The notes under the pieces are model-generated. The model saw only the letters and a list, made by a program, of their open reading frames with translations, ran no database searches and was not told the origin of the DNA. Position numbers and translations under genes: made by a program. Positions 31,544-43,432 of a stretch of DNA of 64,000 bases are shown piece by piece; position 1 is the stretch's first letter; each line of letters opens with the position of its first letter. The DNA comes from Molanna angustata (lineage: Eukaryota > Arthropoda > Insecta > Trichoptera > Molannidae): contig OY754969.1 in assembly GCA_963576475.1 (NCBI GenBank), positions 22,775,716 through 22,839,715 of the forward strand. The letters run 5' to 3'.

Positions 31544-31901
31544 CGTATATTTATAATTTCCTTATATCAGGACGACCTTTTCATCTTACTTGCTCCTTAT
31601 CAACTATTCCCAAAACATAGAATTCAATACACCCCTAAAGAAACGCGGAGTTAAAGGTTATTTTAAATATAAAAGATCTATGTCAGAAAGTGAAAAGTCT
31701 ATGTCAGTTAAGAAAATTGATTTATACTAGTACGTAGTACATATTGTTCAATGGTTAAGAATGATTTCAATGTTAAGCAGTGTTTATCTTTCAAATCAAT
31801 CGGTTTATTTGAAAAATAATTAAATCAACTGATGTATTCTTGTCCGAGAGATCGCAATGTTTTCGATTAATCATTTTTCGTGACTGTTTTTCTAATATTT
31901 T
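31544..31901. other. Unannotated spacer
   Basis: No gene, tRNA-like or terminal repeat motif was recognised. Confidence 0.4.
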
Positions 31902-32458
31902 ACAACTGTCGATTCGTTCAAGAGAATGAAATTCTCTTGAAGGAAGTGGCAGTTTAAATCCAAGATACGCGAGATTGTATGCAGGGGTCTACTTTTTTCC
32001 CGGCTTTTCTTTCTTTGAAGTCAAAAAACACCAACTTAGAGACTTCGCAGCATATATATTCCATATACGGATTTACTCAGAATTTGGAGTAGAACATTTG
32101 TGTGTGTGTGTGTGTGTTCAGAATTTTGAATTTTTGTTTCAGTCAGGGGTTATCAACTTTTGAATTTTTACTTTATTTTTCCATATATCTCAGAAACCAT
32201 AAAAGCTAGAACGCTGAAATTTGTTATAAACATAGACAAAAACAAAATCTCAAATTTATTTTTTTTTTAAAAATCCAGGGTTTCTCAAACACTTTTTATT
32301 GAGAAAAATATTTTTTTATGATAAATTTATGAGTTTAACTGCCTATATTTCCAATTTTTTTTAAAATATCAAAAAAAGCCGAAACACTCCAACTACATAA
32401 TTTAATTTTCTATAAAAAATATTCACATTGTATTAGCACATCTCAATTTTTTTTTTCA

Positions 32459-32665
32459 TACATACCTAGGTAAGTACATGTATTGTATAGAAAACCAAAT
32501 ATCTTAAAATATTAAATAATTTGTATTTATGGGTTTATAGTTTGGTACTTATTCTACAACTGTAGGTACATACTATCACTATCGACAGTTGGATCTCATG
32601 TGTTACATGCAACTTGTTTAAGATATTTGCTTTTCTATACAACACATGTACCTAGGTATGTATGT
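32459..32665. mobile_element. Nested palindromic segment in the foldback loop
   Basis: CATACATACCTAGGTAAGTA, then CATGTATTGTATAGAAAACC and AAATATCTTAAA, is inverted at the far side (TTTAAGATATTTGCTTTTC, TATACAACACATGTACCTAG, GTATGTATG). The roughly 50-bp arms enclose the AGTTTGGTAC and ACAGTTGGATCTCATGTG repeat. The same core exists without the second arm at 7072-7240, so this copy either gained an inverted duplicate or is a small TIR element in its own right. Confidence 0.7.
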
Positions 32666-33284
32666 CAAGATTGGATAGTATGGAGGTCAGTCCTTTGATC
32701 CTACCCAGAATATGAAAACAGCATGATGGTATGTATTTATGTTTGGAGATTAGTATCAAACTATTAAGTCTTCTTAGATTATTGTGTGTAGCTATTGCCA
32801 TACAAATTGTATGAAGCAATGTCGTCACTAAATTCAATTTTTATAAAAATAGTTAAAAAAAAATTGAGATGTGCTAATACAATGGTGATATTTTTTATAG
32901 AAAATTAAATTATCTAGTTGGGGTGTTTCGGCTTTTTTCGATATTTTTAAAAAAAATGGAAATATAGGCAGTTAAACTCAAAAATTTATCATAAAAAAAA
33001 ATGTTTTTCTTAATAAAAAATATTTGAGAAACCCTGGATTTTTAAAAAAAAAAACAATTTGAGATTTTGTATTTGTCTATGTTTATACCAGTTTTCAGCG
33101 TTCTAGCTTTTACGGTTTCTGAGATATATGGAAAAATAAATCAAAATTTCAAAAGTTGATAACCCCTGACTGAAACTAAAATTCACAATTCTGAGTATAA
33201 AAGTTTTATAGGCTTGTAAATTTTATATATTTTAAATTTTGGGCTCTGTAAATTAAGCGGATCAAAATTTATAAGGGGGGGACA

Positions 33285-33346
33285 GACAGACACACACACA
33301 GACACACAGACGCACAGACGCACAGACACACAGACACACACACACA
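33285..33346. repeat. (CAGA/CACA)n microsatellite in the right foldback arm
   Basis: GACAGACAGACACACACACA and variants fill this segment. The matching left arm carries a pure (TG)n run at 32099-32117, so the simple repeat belongs to the element and has diverged in length between arms. Confidence 0.85.
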
Positions 33347-33531
33347 CAAAACTCATGAATTCTGAGAAAATCCATGTATGGGAACATATATGCTGCGAGG
33401 CCTCTAGTTGGTGCTATTAGCATGCAAAAAGTCCACTACACCATACAAAATTTTCCTTCGTACACGCATCTTGGCTTAATAATGTCGATTCATTAAGAGA
33501 ATTGAATTCTCATGAACGAATCGACAGTTGG

Positions 33532-36500
33532 ACAAATGCATAAAAATGTACTAGTTTTCAAATCCTTCTATGGACAAACGCCAAATGCGTTTCATTATCC
33601 GTAAGGTATTATATACTCTTTGCGTTTCATTTTGACATTTAGAATCGAAACTGTGTGTCGTAGCTTTTGAATTTAAATAATAACAAACAATATTCTATGT
33701 ATTTAAAATAATACTTAATTTTACATTTGAATGTCATTTATAATTTAAATAACAAATGAATATAATAAAGTAATGTTTTGTAAATCAAAGTTTGTATGTG
33801 CTTCATTGTATTTGTCGTAATTCGATATTTTATCAAGTCATATACCATTGATACTGTAAGCTTTGACAAGCGAAATTTTCTTTTAAAATCAACTTCATCG
33901 AATTTGACGAAGTAGTCTTTTCATGGCCAAAATATTTTATTTATTCGTGTAGGAAACATTTCCGCATAAAAAACATCGTCTATTGCTTCAAATAAAATCA
34001 TATTTAAAAGAAAATAACAATGACACACATGATACCGGCAATGAAATGCAACTGTCAAAGTGACAAATAAAGTTCTGAATAACTTTACTGGGTACGCAAA
34101 GTCCCCTATAAGTTACTTGTCACTTTATCTGACGAGTAGCGCTATTCGGGAGTGGTAAAACGCTATTTTTACTTTACTTGAGACATAACCGCTAAATAGG
34201 CTAAATAGGCATAGAGAGATATTCGTGACCTGGTGAAACAGACACGTTTCATTGTTATCAGATGGATGGTATAAGAGCACAAAAAGGACTTATGTACGAA
34301 GATACAAATTATACTAAAATCTTCTAGTAAACGCAACCACTCCCTGTGGGCCTATTCCGGTTCTTTTATCGCGGCAATATACACAAGTTTTTACGCTACA
34401 TATGTTTCTTATATCAGATCGTTATTCTGTTTTACACTAGCCCGCGTAAACTACCGCGCATTATGTCGAGAAAACCTCCGTTCGCCGTTCGTAACGCGGT
34501 ATTCTGATTGGAGCGAAATACGTATGACATTCGACAGGTGAATTAATTCGCAATGTTTTATGCGGCATATCGAGGGGGTGTTAAGTTTTGTGTAAAGACC
34601 TAAAGCGTCACGTATACACATTCGTTCGTTTCACAGAATATAGTTATGAATGACAGCTCCTGATACACTTTACACTATGTGATACGTAAAGATTAACGGA
34701 ACACGTGACTTACCTTTTTCATACCTATATTCAATAAGGAACGAAATATGAAAAAATCAGCCTTAAAAAAATAATTGTTTTTTGACGTTGCTATCTCTTA
34801 GACTATTTCATTTTTTATAACATAATATTCACTGCAATAATTTTATATCGCATAAATTTAAAATGTCCTACTTATTATTAACCTACGTGTATGTAAAAAA
34901 AACGTAGGTAGTTGCCCCTACGTTAGTAGGTACTTAACCATATCCATGTCAGTTCAGGATGCTCACCTACCTATTTTGTCTTTTACATACTCTTGAGTTC
35001 TCTGTGAATTTTTGAACAAATACTTCATAAGTAAACACATCAAAGTTTCATGCCATCACCATCGCTCTCCGCCTGCTAACAACGGAAATTCAAAAATGTT
35101 AAATTTCATTCTACAATATACAAAAGGTTTATCTACAGAATATAAAGTACAACAATACCTAACAGCATACATTCTTGAAGTTCTCATACTCTGAAAGTTT
35201 ATGTTGGTTCTGTTTTGTATGAATTTCGAAATGAAAAATAAATTCGTTTTATAATACAAAGCTCATAAGTTGTTCTTTGTTTATACAACGAGTAAAAAAA
35301 TCATATTTATGTAAGTTTGATAATCGACAATTTTCGATAGAACTCGATCGTATGTAAATATAATATAATTAATAAAATAAATAAAAAACTTCAAATTTTA
35401 TTCATTAAATTTAATTGATTATCGCCGCGTTTCATGTAAGGCACATCGTCAGAATAATACTCTACAAGACTGAAACTAGTAGTTTTATTAAAAATTAACA
35501 TGTCAGGCGAATAAATCTTTGGGAGAGTCGCTTCGTCAAACTTCGGCAATCTTTCGGGTAGATTTATGTGGTGTTTTTTGAATAGCTTCTAGCTGTTTGT
35601 TTCGGACGGTTGAAAAATAAGTTATATAATGCAAATGAATCTATACAAATTTCTGTTTAAAAAAATCTAGTTGGGTCACTGGTTAGAGTCCCCTGTAATA
35701 TAATCAAATACATCTAATAGAACGAAAATCAAGTGTGTGTTTTTGTTATTTTATAATTTATAATATATTTATTATTTATTTTTGTGTTCTGGCTGAAGTT
35801 GTGAAAGGAAAAATTGAAAGAAAGCAACGATTAAATCGTGGAAAATTGTTATTGGTACAAGACAAATTCACATTTGCCAACTTTCAAATAAAAAAAAACA
35901 AGAATATAAAAATTATTCGATGCATGTAAAACTGTTTCCAATCAAATATTATTCACACAAACAACATTGTGGTAAACTTAAAAATTTCCGTAAATAAATT
36001 TGGAAAATACAAAAAATATATGAACATAGCCATAAAGAATATTGAAAAGACACATAAATTGATTAGCAACATGGAAAAGTTTCCCAAAAACACATTTTAA
36101 ATAAAAAAAACAAAAAAATTAGCAATATTGATTTACTTTCGAAAATGTTAAATTATTTCGGTATAATATTTTCTAGCTAAATTAGAATTTTCTGAAAATT
36201 CGATAGATGTTCTGAGTAAAAAAAAACTGTGCTCGAGTCTAATTACCCAAAAATCTACTCAGCGTTCATTACGTTGTCTTATATTATGTATCTACTTAGT
36301 TATTTAAAAGAACCTTTCCAATATTCAAACAATTTTCCGTCCGCATTAACTAATGGGTAAGTACATCAAGAAATAAGTCGATTAGGAACCAATTACCTAC
36401 TTACAGTCCGCAAATGATAAAATCGTAGATTTCAAAAAATCTCTTTACAACTCGCTTTGAAACCAAATTCTTTGATTAACATTAAATTAACATTCAGATT

Positions 36501-36547
36501 AGAAGTAAGAAAAAAAGATATATTTATTTTTGAGAAATGTATAGTTT
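33532..36547. other. Longest stretch free of recognisable transposons
   Basis: The segment 34060-34720 is less A/T-rich than its flanks and contains GTAGCGCTATTCGGGAGTGG, AAACTACCGCGCATTATGTC and GTTCGCCGTTCGTAACGCGG, but no frame beyond about 60 codons and no exon-like frame with splice sites that I can defend. It could be conserved non-coding or an eroded transposon. Confidence 0.45.
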
Positions 36548-36645
36548 AATACCTATAGTAAAAGCATTTTTGCTTATTTTAAAGAATGTATGAGGATGTA
36601 CATATATGTACTTGTTTCAAGAATATATTCATTCTTAAAAAAATA
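36548..36645 (+). mobile_element. SINE family 1, 3' body only
   Basis: TATAGTAAAAGCATTTTTGC, TTATTTTAAAGAATGTATGA and TGTACTTGTTTCAAGAATAT correspond to the body after the tRNA-like head. The head is missing and the copy is clearly more diverged than those at 7.8, 10 and 25 kb. Confidence 0.6.
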
Positions 36646-37082
36646 TATTTGTTGATTAACATGAAATTCATTAGTTTTTGCTCATATTTCTTTAAAGAAA
36701 ATAAATAATAAATTACTTGTACTAAGCAAAAAAGAATTTCTTTAATAAATCCGAGAAACAATTTTAATTATAGGTTAGTAAAAATACGTGATCTGATCTC
36801 AATTACAAGAAGAGGTATCTTGTTATTTTATATCTATTATTTGTATGTTTGAATAAAATAACAAAAATACAGTAAAAATATACTTCAAAGAATCATTCAT
36901 ATTTTTGTAACCATAACAAACGTGAAAAAAATGTAAATACAATATTTTAAAAACAAGCAAGCAGAATTAAAAAAGAACAAAATAATTTTAAAAAATCTCA
37001 AATTCATTCTGTGAAATTTCATACAAACTCAATAATAAAATCATATCAGAATTGTATGAATAGGAAAGTACCGACTGTTATT

Positions 37083-37285
37083 GTGCCGACCGCTGAGGCA
37101 CACAGTTTGTAAGCCGTTCGGTTTCTGTGCGGGCGTCCTGGGCTCGATTCCTAGCAGAGGAGAAATTTATTTAAATTTATATCTCACGCAAATATTGCTT
37201 TTCTGGGCTGGAAACACTGGTTAGTCGGAAGAAATTGGCATACGGCAATAAACTTGCTATTTGCGCAGGGTGCAAGAAAGTGTTC
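37083..37285 (+). mobile_element. SINE family 2, full copy
   Basis: GTGCCGACCGCTGAGGCACA, TAAGCCGTTCGGTTTCTGTG, CGGGCGTCCTGGGCTCGATT (B-box), the body CTCACGCAAATATTGCTTTT and GGCTGGAAACACTGGTTAGT, and the end TGCGCAGGGTGCAAGAAAGT. It is the best preserved member with the copy at 29.8 kb. Confidence 0.85.
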
Positions 37286-37289
37286 ATTA

Positions 37290-37362
37290 TTGAGGTGAGG
37301 TTATCACAAAAACGGCGCTATAAATATGATCCAAATTTATTATTTATTATTATTATTATTAT
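37290..37362 (+). mobile_element. CR1/L2-like LINE 3' terminus with (TTA)n tail
   Basis: GAGGTGAGGTTATCACAAAA, then ACGGCGCTATAAA, matches the 3' UTR behind the ORF remnant at 9520-9722 (inverted there), and is followed by a (TTA)n tail at about 37339-37360. It abuts the SINE family 2 copy with only a few bases between. Confidence 0.6.
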
Positions 37363-37469
37363 AACCCATTGAGTGATCGAGTAATTTAGTGAATCGAAAT
37401 TTTATTTCAATAATTTGAATTAATATAAGTATGTTTTCGAAAGCGTATTGAAATAAAGAAAGGTAATAA

Positions 37470-37760
37470 ATAAATGAATGAAGAATGAAGAGTGTGTGCT
37501 GCTGGTTGCTACACATGGTCTAGAAACAATCCACCGTGTGACGACTCTGAAATGGAAGTTGGCAAGACACGAAGCCAGAAAACCTCGGACGACAAGTGGA
37601 CAAAGAGATTGCCGACTTGGATACCTCGTACGACAAAGAGAGGTGTGGGGCGACCGCAGCCGATGTGGAATGATAACCCAACGATATACTGGCATGTCCT
37701 AAGGCGTGATTCTCGTTTAAATCCTTAACTGTTGTTATGAATAGAAAATTATGGCTACTA
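37470..37760 (+). pseudogene. Non-LTR retrotransposon C-terminus, frameshifted
   Basis: The plus strand reads VTTLKWKLARHEARK, then shifts to TSDDKWTKRLPTWIPRTTKR and GVGRPQPMWNDN. The LKWK-AGH-AR, D-x-RWT-x-x-x-x-W-PR-x-x-KR-x-x-GRP-x-x-RW-D pattern is common at the end of non-LTR reverse transcriptases. Only the last 80 or so residues remain. The terminus after 37730 is degraded. Confidence 0.75.
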
Positions 37761-39404
37761 GCGCTTGCGAAAGAATGTAATGTATGTGTTTCTTGCGATT
37801 CTTGTTCTCGCGTGAGTGATAGGTGTCCATACAAAATGATTGCATCCATATTTTTACCAGTAAATGCATGTGATAAAGGATTTATTTTAAATAAATATTA
37901 GGTATTTGAAGACATTGAATATGTTCTAATTGGTTTTACATTCTTTCTATTCATCTTAATTAGGTAGGTACTTGGCCTTTATACAAATAATTATTTTTAC
38001 ATTTTTATTATTATTGTTCATTTGTACATTGATTTTTTTTCCTTTATCATTAAATGCATTGTTATTTTTATCACGTTAGTTACAACTCCCTTCAAAATAC
38101 AAGTTTACTCTAGGATGTTATTGAATATTATAGTGTAGGATTTATTTTTTATTTTAAATTATGAACGTGTGTAAATGATCAAAATTCCATTGAAATGTCA
38201 GTAAAGTGACAAGTGACAAATTGATGTTATGGATAGCGCTAAGCGTTAGTGACACCTCTAATGCGAGCGCTACGGTATGGATACCTGCGAGGGATAGCAT
38301 CGCTTTTACTATCACTACAAATTGAAATGAGAATCGCGTTTTCTAAAATTTTAAGGATTATAAGGATCATATGGATTTAAAGGCGTTATGGATAGCTAAA
38401 AAAGAACGAGAATCGCGCCTCTGGATGTAAACGGCACAGGACAGGACGACGTGTCTAATGGAGAAAGCCGAAGAAGAGAAGAATCATCACAGATCAATAT
38501 CTCTGTGATTATCATAGTGTATTTGAAACATTGATTAAATTGAACAAATATATTTACTAAAACAAATATTCGTTCAATTGAATAGAATGAAACATACAAT
38601 TATGCGAATAAGCACAATTATCAATATAGGTATGGGGATATAATTAGTTTCATAATTGTACCCACGAGAATGTTATGAATTTTCATCATAATGAAACACG
38701 ACAATAATGTTCAATATCAGACGAGTATTCAATTTATCGTACAGCAATAGGAAAACGTGACCGAGATTAAAAATCATATTTTCTATCACTTATTTATACT
38801 ATAAAAGCAAAACACGACCAAGCTTAAAAAAAATTATCTTTAATCACTTATTTACACTTTAAAAAGAAAACATAACCGAGCTTAATATCATATATAAAAA
38901 CACTTATTTCTTCTATAAAACGAAAACAATGCAAAAATTAAAGACATCCCATAAAGTGCTGATGTGTAGCGTCTGAATCGTTGTGACAATTTAATGTATT
39001 ATATAGGACCCTACTGACACTGACGTACATATTTTGTAGAAATTGATCTTTGATAAATTGTTTATTTTTATTCTTTTAAATATGATGGGCCAAAATCTAT
39101 TTTTTTTGTTTCAGTTCAATTTTTCCTTCTTCTTTTTTTTTGCTTTATCTTTTTAGTTCAACTTTTGTTTTCTTTTTGTTCTCCTTCATATATATATGTG
39201 TATTTTAAAGTTTATTTTGAACTGTGCAAAGTAATTTTTTTTTTGTTATTATATGAATGCTCAGGAGACGTTGATTGTACCTACCAAACTATGCACAATA
39301 GCCATGCGGGAGATACCTGTTATTGGAGCACTGGAGATTCTTATGTTTTTGTATCATGATTTCTTTGTTTGTGTTGTTCAGTGTTCTGTTGGTGTCTCTG
39401 TTTA
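37761..39404. other. Mostly unannotated; one small LINE 3' fragment
   Basis: At 38418-38480 CTGGATGTAAACGGCACAGG and ACAGGACGACGT, with GCCGAAGAAGAGAAGAA, matches the inverse of the LINE 3' end at 53524-53650, with an internal deletion. Around 38218-38400 the phrase TTATGGATAGC occurs twice and ATGAGAATCGCG/ACGAGAATCGCG twice, an unassigned repetitive patch. Nothing else was recognised. Confidence 0.5.
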
Positions 39405-39429
39405 TTAAATAAATAAATAAATAAATATA

Positions 39430-39496
<67 letters not shown>

Positions 39497-39786
39497 AAAA
39501 ATAAATAAATAAATAAATAAATAATTAAATAAATAAATAAATAAAGAAATAAATAAATTAATTCATAAATAAATAAATAAACAAACAAACAAACAAACAA
39601 ACAAACAAATAAATAAATAAACAAACAAACACACAAATAAATAAATAAATAAAAAAATAAAAAAATAAAAAAATAAATAAATAAAAAAATAAATAAATAA
39701 ATAAATAAATAAATAAAAAAAAATAATAATTATAAATAAATAAATAAATAAATACATAAATAAATACATAAATAAATAAATAAATA
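39405..39786. repeat. Long (TAAA)n tract, about 380 bp
   Basis: An almost continuous TAAA/AAAT tetranucleotide run with embedded (CAAA)n at about 39582-39630 and (AAAAAAT)-type interruptions at 39650-39725. It is A-rich on the plus strand. Several long minus-strand frames of Ile-Tyr-Leu-Phe repeats here are products of the tract, not genes. Confidence 0.97.
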
Positions 39787-39797
39787 CTGACATACAA

Positions 39798-40005
39798 ATT
39801 GAATAAAACGATGACTTCACTTAATTCAATTTTTAATAACCATTTTTGATTTTACATGAATGGATAAACTGCATGTTTTGGATAAACTGCTGCATATAAA
39901 GTTTATATTTTATATAGAAAATTAAATTGATATAATCTAGTTGAGGTGTTTCGGTGTTTAAAAAAAGGGAAATTAGGCAGTTAAACACGTAAATTTGTCA
40001 TAAAA
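39798..40005. mobile_element. Foldback-family right-arm fragment
   Basis: CGATGACTTCACTTAATTCA, ATAGAAAATTAAATTGATAT, AATCTAGTTGAGGTGTTTCG and GGCAGTTAAACACGTAAATT match the right arm of the 31.9-33.5-kb element at 32820-32990 with short deletions. From 40006 to 41149 nothing is recognisable. Confidence 0.65.
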
Positions 40006-41149
40006 GCGCCGTTATTATTGCGTTCTATTTTTGGAAAAGGTGTGATATTTTTGTAGCGAAAAATCGTGTTTATTTTAATGTAATCTGTGTTATTTTTCAT
40101 TAAAAGTGTGACATTCTTAAAAAACGATGTTATTTTGTACAAAAAATATAAATTTAGAGAAATCAATAAATGATTTAGATTCGCAAGTTCTTTTTCACTA
40201 TAAATGATAATATGTATGCTTAATAATTTCATGGCGTCCACACGTGCCCCACACTGGGAGCGAGCATGGATAAAAAAAAAATAATAATTTATAAAAATAT
40301 AAACACTGTTTTAACCATATTTTTTTTATTTAAATCACATTTGTTCATATTAATACGCTAAAAAAAACAAAAATTATATTATATAATTGAATTTTAAAAA
40401 TATTTGAAATTCAGAACCGCCATCGTAGTCAAGTTGTTTTTTTCTAAGGTTTGTTCTTATCTCTCTCATAACAGTACCTATTATAGGAGAATGAAAACCT
40501 ATGTATATGAATCGACATTAGCGTAAAGCATCCATATGATATAGCTTTATTTATTTTGTCAACAAATTACTATACCTAGTTATGTTGTCTTATTTTAATT
40601 GCAATGATTGAAATTTGAGTTATAATAATTATTTTTCGTGAATAAATACTGTGTATTTTTTTATGAAAATGTCGTAAAAGAGCCAAATTTCGGTGTTATT
40701 ATTTTAGAACGTGAAAATTCGCGTTGTTTGCGAATAAAATCGAGATTATCGCAAGCGCGAATAAATTCAGGTCTCTCTACTTATAAGATATAAATAAACG
40801 GCGAAATATGAAATTCAAATACAATTTAACGCCAAATAAAAGCATACGGATTTGTTTGAACATAATTATTTAACTACTTTCATGATGACGTGTATCTTCC
40901 GGGAAAATAGAGATAATATTCTTTTTACGCATTTTTTATTTAGGGATTTACTCGGTTGTCAGAAAACGCCTGTTATAGGAGTGACTTGAAAAATACCCTA
41001 TTTACATAATATATACTTAATTGAAGCTCTTAGTGTAGTCGAATACCAACGAACAAACAAAATGTATGTAAATTTCAGTTGGCAATAATAAGTAGATGCC
41101 AGATTTTTTTCAAAATAAAATAATTTGACTGTCAGTGACTGAATTTTTT

Positions 41150-41620
41150 TATAAATATAGAAAAATACAATATCTCAAACTTATTTTTATGAAAAAGCAC
41201 CAAGGTTTCTCAAACTTCTTTTACTAAGAAAAAAATATTTTTTATGACAAATTTGTGTTTAAATTCTTATATTTCCTATTTTCAAAATATCGTAAACGTC
41301 ATAAGTACACCGACTTAATAATTGAATTTTCTAGAAAAAACATTATTATAGTAGTACATTTTTTTTTAATTTTTGTAAAAATTGAATTGAATGACGACAT
41401 CGTTACATACAATTAAAATGGCAAAATACACAATATCTACGGGGATTTTTGTAGTTTGATATTTAAGCTTCATGCGTAAGTACATACTATCGAGACATTT
41501 ATCTATTTGGGGAAGGAAAAAAAGACTGAATTCCACACTGTCTTATCCTGACATGCATGTTTTGTATAGGAAAAAAATATCTTAATGCGCTGAATAATTT
41601 GGAATATTAAAAAGTTTTGT
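41150..41620. mobile_element. Foldback-family arm plus loop fragment, opposite orientation
   Basis: ACAATATCTCAAACTTATTT, CAAGGTTTCTCAAACTTCTT, GTTTAAATTCTTATATTTCC, AATTGAATTGAATGACGACA and ATCCTGACATGCATGTTTTG follow, in order, the reverse complement of 33070-32640. It therefore preserves the unduplicated arm-to-loop order of the family and faces the fragment at 39798-40005. Confidence 0.65.
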
Positions 41621-41884
41621 CACAGTTATGGTGCCTATGAGATTCCCAATAGGTTATTTTTTTACAGAAATCTTGTTCATATCCCTGATATTTCTCATTT
41701 AAAAGATCTGAAGTCTACGAGTGTGAATCTTCCATTCACAGTCGTCGTTTGTTCTTTTGCACTATGGTGCCGAGATCGCTGATCTAGAGGGCTCCATGAG
41801 TTACTTTTCGTGCTATGCATTTTTTTCTTATCGTTCACTTAGCGTTCTGTGAAGGGGCCGTTTGCAGTCCCCATATGCAGAGCG

Positions 41885-42175
41885 GGTGGTGGTGGTCATC
41901 ATCATCATCTGTGGCTCCACAACCCAGGTCAGGTCTTAGCCTCCTGCTGAGCACGCCTCCATGACTGTCGATCCTGCGACGCATTGGGCCAGTTATGGAC
42001 GTCGATGCTGTTCGCATCCTTCACCACTCCGTCCAGCCATCGAAGCTTCGGCCTTCCAACTTTTCTACGTCCCCCGGTGCACTATTCATGATCCGTCTTG
42101 GGACGTCCTCCTCGCTCATTCTTTGGACGTGTCCAGCCCATCTGAGTCTTCCTATTCTTATTTCTGTCGCGGGTG
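41885..42175 (-). pseudogene. Non-LTR retrotransposon C-terminus, one frameshift
   Basis: The minus strand reads IRIGRLRWAGHVQRMSEEDV, PRRIMNSAPG, then after a one-base shift GRRKVGRPKLRWLDGVVKDA, NSIDVHNWPNASQDRQSWRR, AQQEAKT, stop. R-LRWAGH-RM, GRR-GRP-RW-D and the final QDR-x-WR are the familiar end of RTE-type reverse transcriptases. It retains higher G/C than its surroundings, so it may be a young insertion. The upstream polymerase is missing. Confidence 0.88.
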
Positions 42176-42224
42176 GTGGTGGTAGTAGCGAATAATTTGG
42201 ATTATTATTTTTTCGTACGAATTT

Positions 42225-42290
42225 TTCAACAATACATATATAGGTACTATCGCCATTGACAGTTGGATATTACATGTTACATACACATTT
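42225..42290 (+). repeat. Foldback loop fragment
   Basis: AGGTACTATCGCCATTGACA, then GTTGGATATTACATGTTACA, matches the loop core of the foldback family. From 42291 to 42987 nothing is recognised. Confidence 0.55.
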
Positions 42291-42987
42291 ATACAAAATC
42301 TATTCACGTTATAATCAGTTTGTCTGAAGAAATAATACTACCAAATAATTATTCAGTCTCATGCTTATTTTGGTTCACTATGAAGGCTTTAATGATTTTA
42401 TTTAACGAAATTCACGTTTGAATGTATACTTAACAACTATCTGAATGTTTATCTATCAGATTAACTATCTATCAGATTTACATATCAAGCTCAAGAAGGG
42501 TATACAGCTAATAATAATTTTATTGAAATAAAAACATTTCAATAGTCACTTTTCTTGGTTCAGATCTCTCTTTATTAATTTATTCAACGATCAAATTTAA
42601 ATATTCGTTAAAATTTCTGGATGAAACCAAGGGTATTGCTTATAATTTCAAAACACTGAAAATTTGAAACAAGTAATGAAATTTAAAATTCAGTTTATGA
42701 AAATTATTTCAATTCAACCTTCATTTTCTAAGTTTCTAGGTAATTTCAGTAAATGATTTGAGGATGATTTTTTAAATATCGTTATATACCTACATCGCAT
42801 GTGATCGTTTTTATATTTTTATAAGTCGATCATATAATATGAACACAATAACAGAATCTCATCCCTACATACCAAGTCTTATTATCAATCCTTGTCTCTA
42901 ATCTTATTCTGAAAATCTTATTATTTAATCTTATTTTAAAAAAAAAGCTGTTCAGTTTTTATATAAATCAAATATGTATGTTACGTC

Positions 42988-43432
42988 CATCTCTTTCAAC
43001 AGCCCAATGAGAACAAAACGCCAAAAATCACATATTACATATATACACCATATTGCAGAACAAATTACGCACATAATTATTATATGAACAGATGCTTAAA
43101 CTATTACAGTAGTCTTGACCCCCAACCGGATATATTTAACTCAACGCAGACATCGATGAAACGTACCTACATCACGCCCAGTTATTGGTAATATTATTGG
43201 TTAAAAATCAAACCTATCTTCCTTAAACCTTCATATCCTCCTTATCAACGCTTTTCTATATCCATTACCCTTCCCTTTCCTCCGCATACACTCACCATCA
43301 TACTTAATAACTCAACTACTCAAAATCTATATATTATAATGTAATTAAATGAGACTTTATAATTGGCTTTTTTTTTTATATACATATTTATAATTAAAGA
43401 TAAAAAATTGTATAGCTGTTAAGTTTCCTAAA
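42988..43432 (+). mobile_element. LINE 3' end (family J1), plus orientation
   Basis: It aligns end to end with the reverse complement of 55188-55612. A frame gives CRTNYAHNYYMNRCLNYYSS and LDPQPDIFNSTQTSMKR, the end of a non-LTR reverse transcriptase, followed by about 250 bp of 3' UTR with AACGCTTTTCTATATCCATT and CCTTCCCTTTCCTCCGCATA and the end TATAGCTGTTAAG. The coding part is interrupted. Confidence 0.78.

Larger units (their letters stand above)
31902..33531. mobile_element. Foldback element with arms of about 550-690 bp
   Basis: The outer ends CAACTGTCGATTCGTTCA and TGAACGAATCGACAGTTG are inverted, and the two halves stay inverted inward: CGCAGCATATATATTCC against its counterpart near 33390; GTCAGGGGTTATCAACTTTT (32143) against AAAAGTTGATAACCCCTGAC (33152); CCATATATCTCAGAAACC; ATCCAGGGTTTCTC; ACTGCCTATATTTCC; and TAGCACATCTCAATTTTT against AAAAATTGAGATGTGCTA. 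The left arm ends near 32458 and the right begins near 32840. No transposase is present. Arm and loop fragments are scattered through the window. Confidence 0.88.

Noticed and set aside
31975..32163. 62-codon frame starting MYAGVYFFPGFSFFEVKK
   Set aside because: It lies in the left foldback arm and runs into a (TG)n tract; the inverted right arm does not preserve the frame, so coding is unlikely.
34060..34720. Promoter or CpG-island-like region
   Set aside because: It is only moderately less A/T-rich than its flanks and no adjacent exon or core-promoter element could be defended.
39289..39820. Several overlapping minus-strand frames of 79-115 codons rich in Ile, Tyr, Leu and Phe
   Set aside because: They are translations of the (TAAA)n microsatellite; no start context, no family resemblance.
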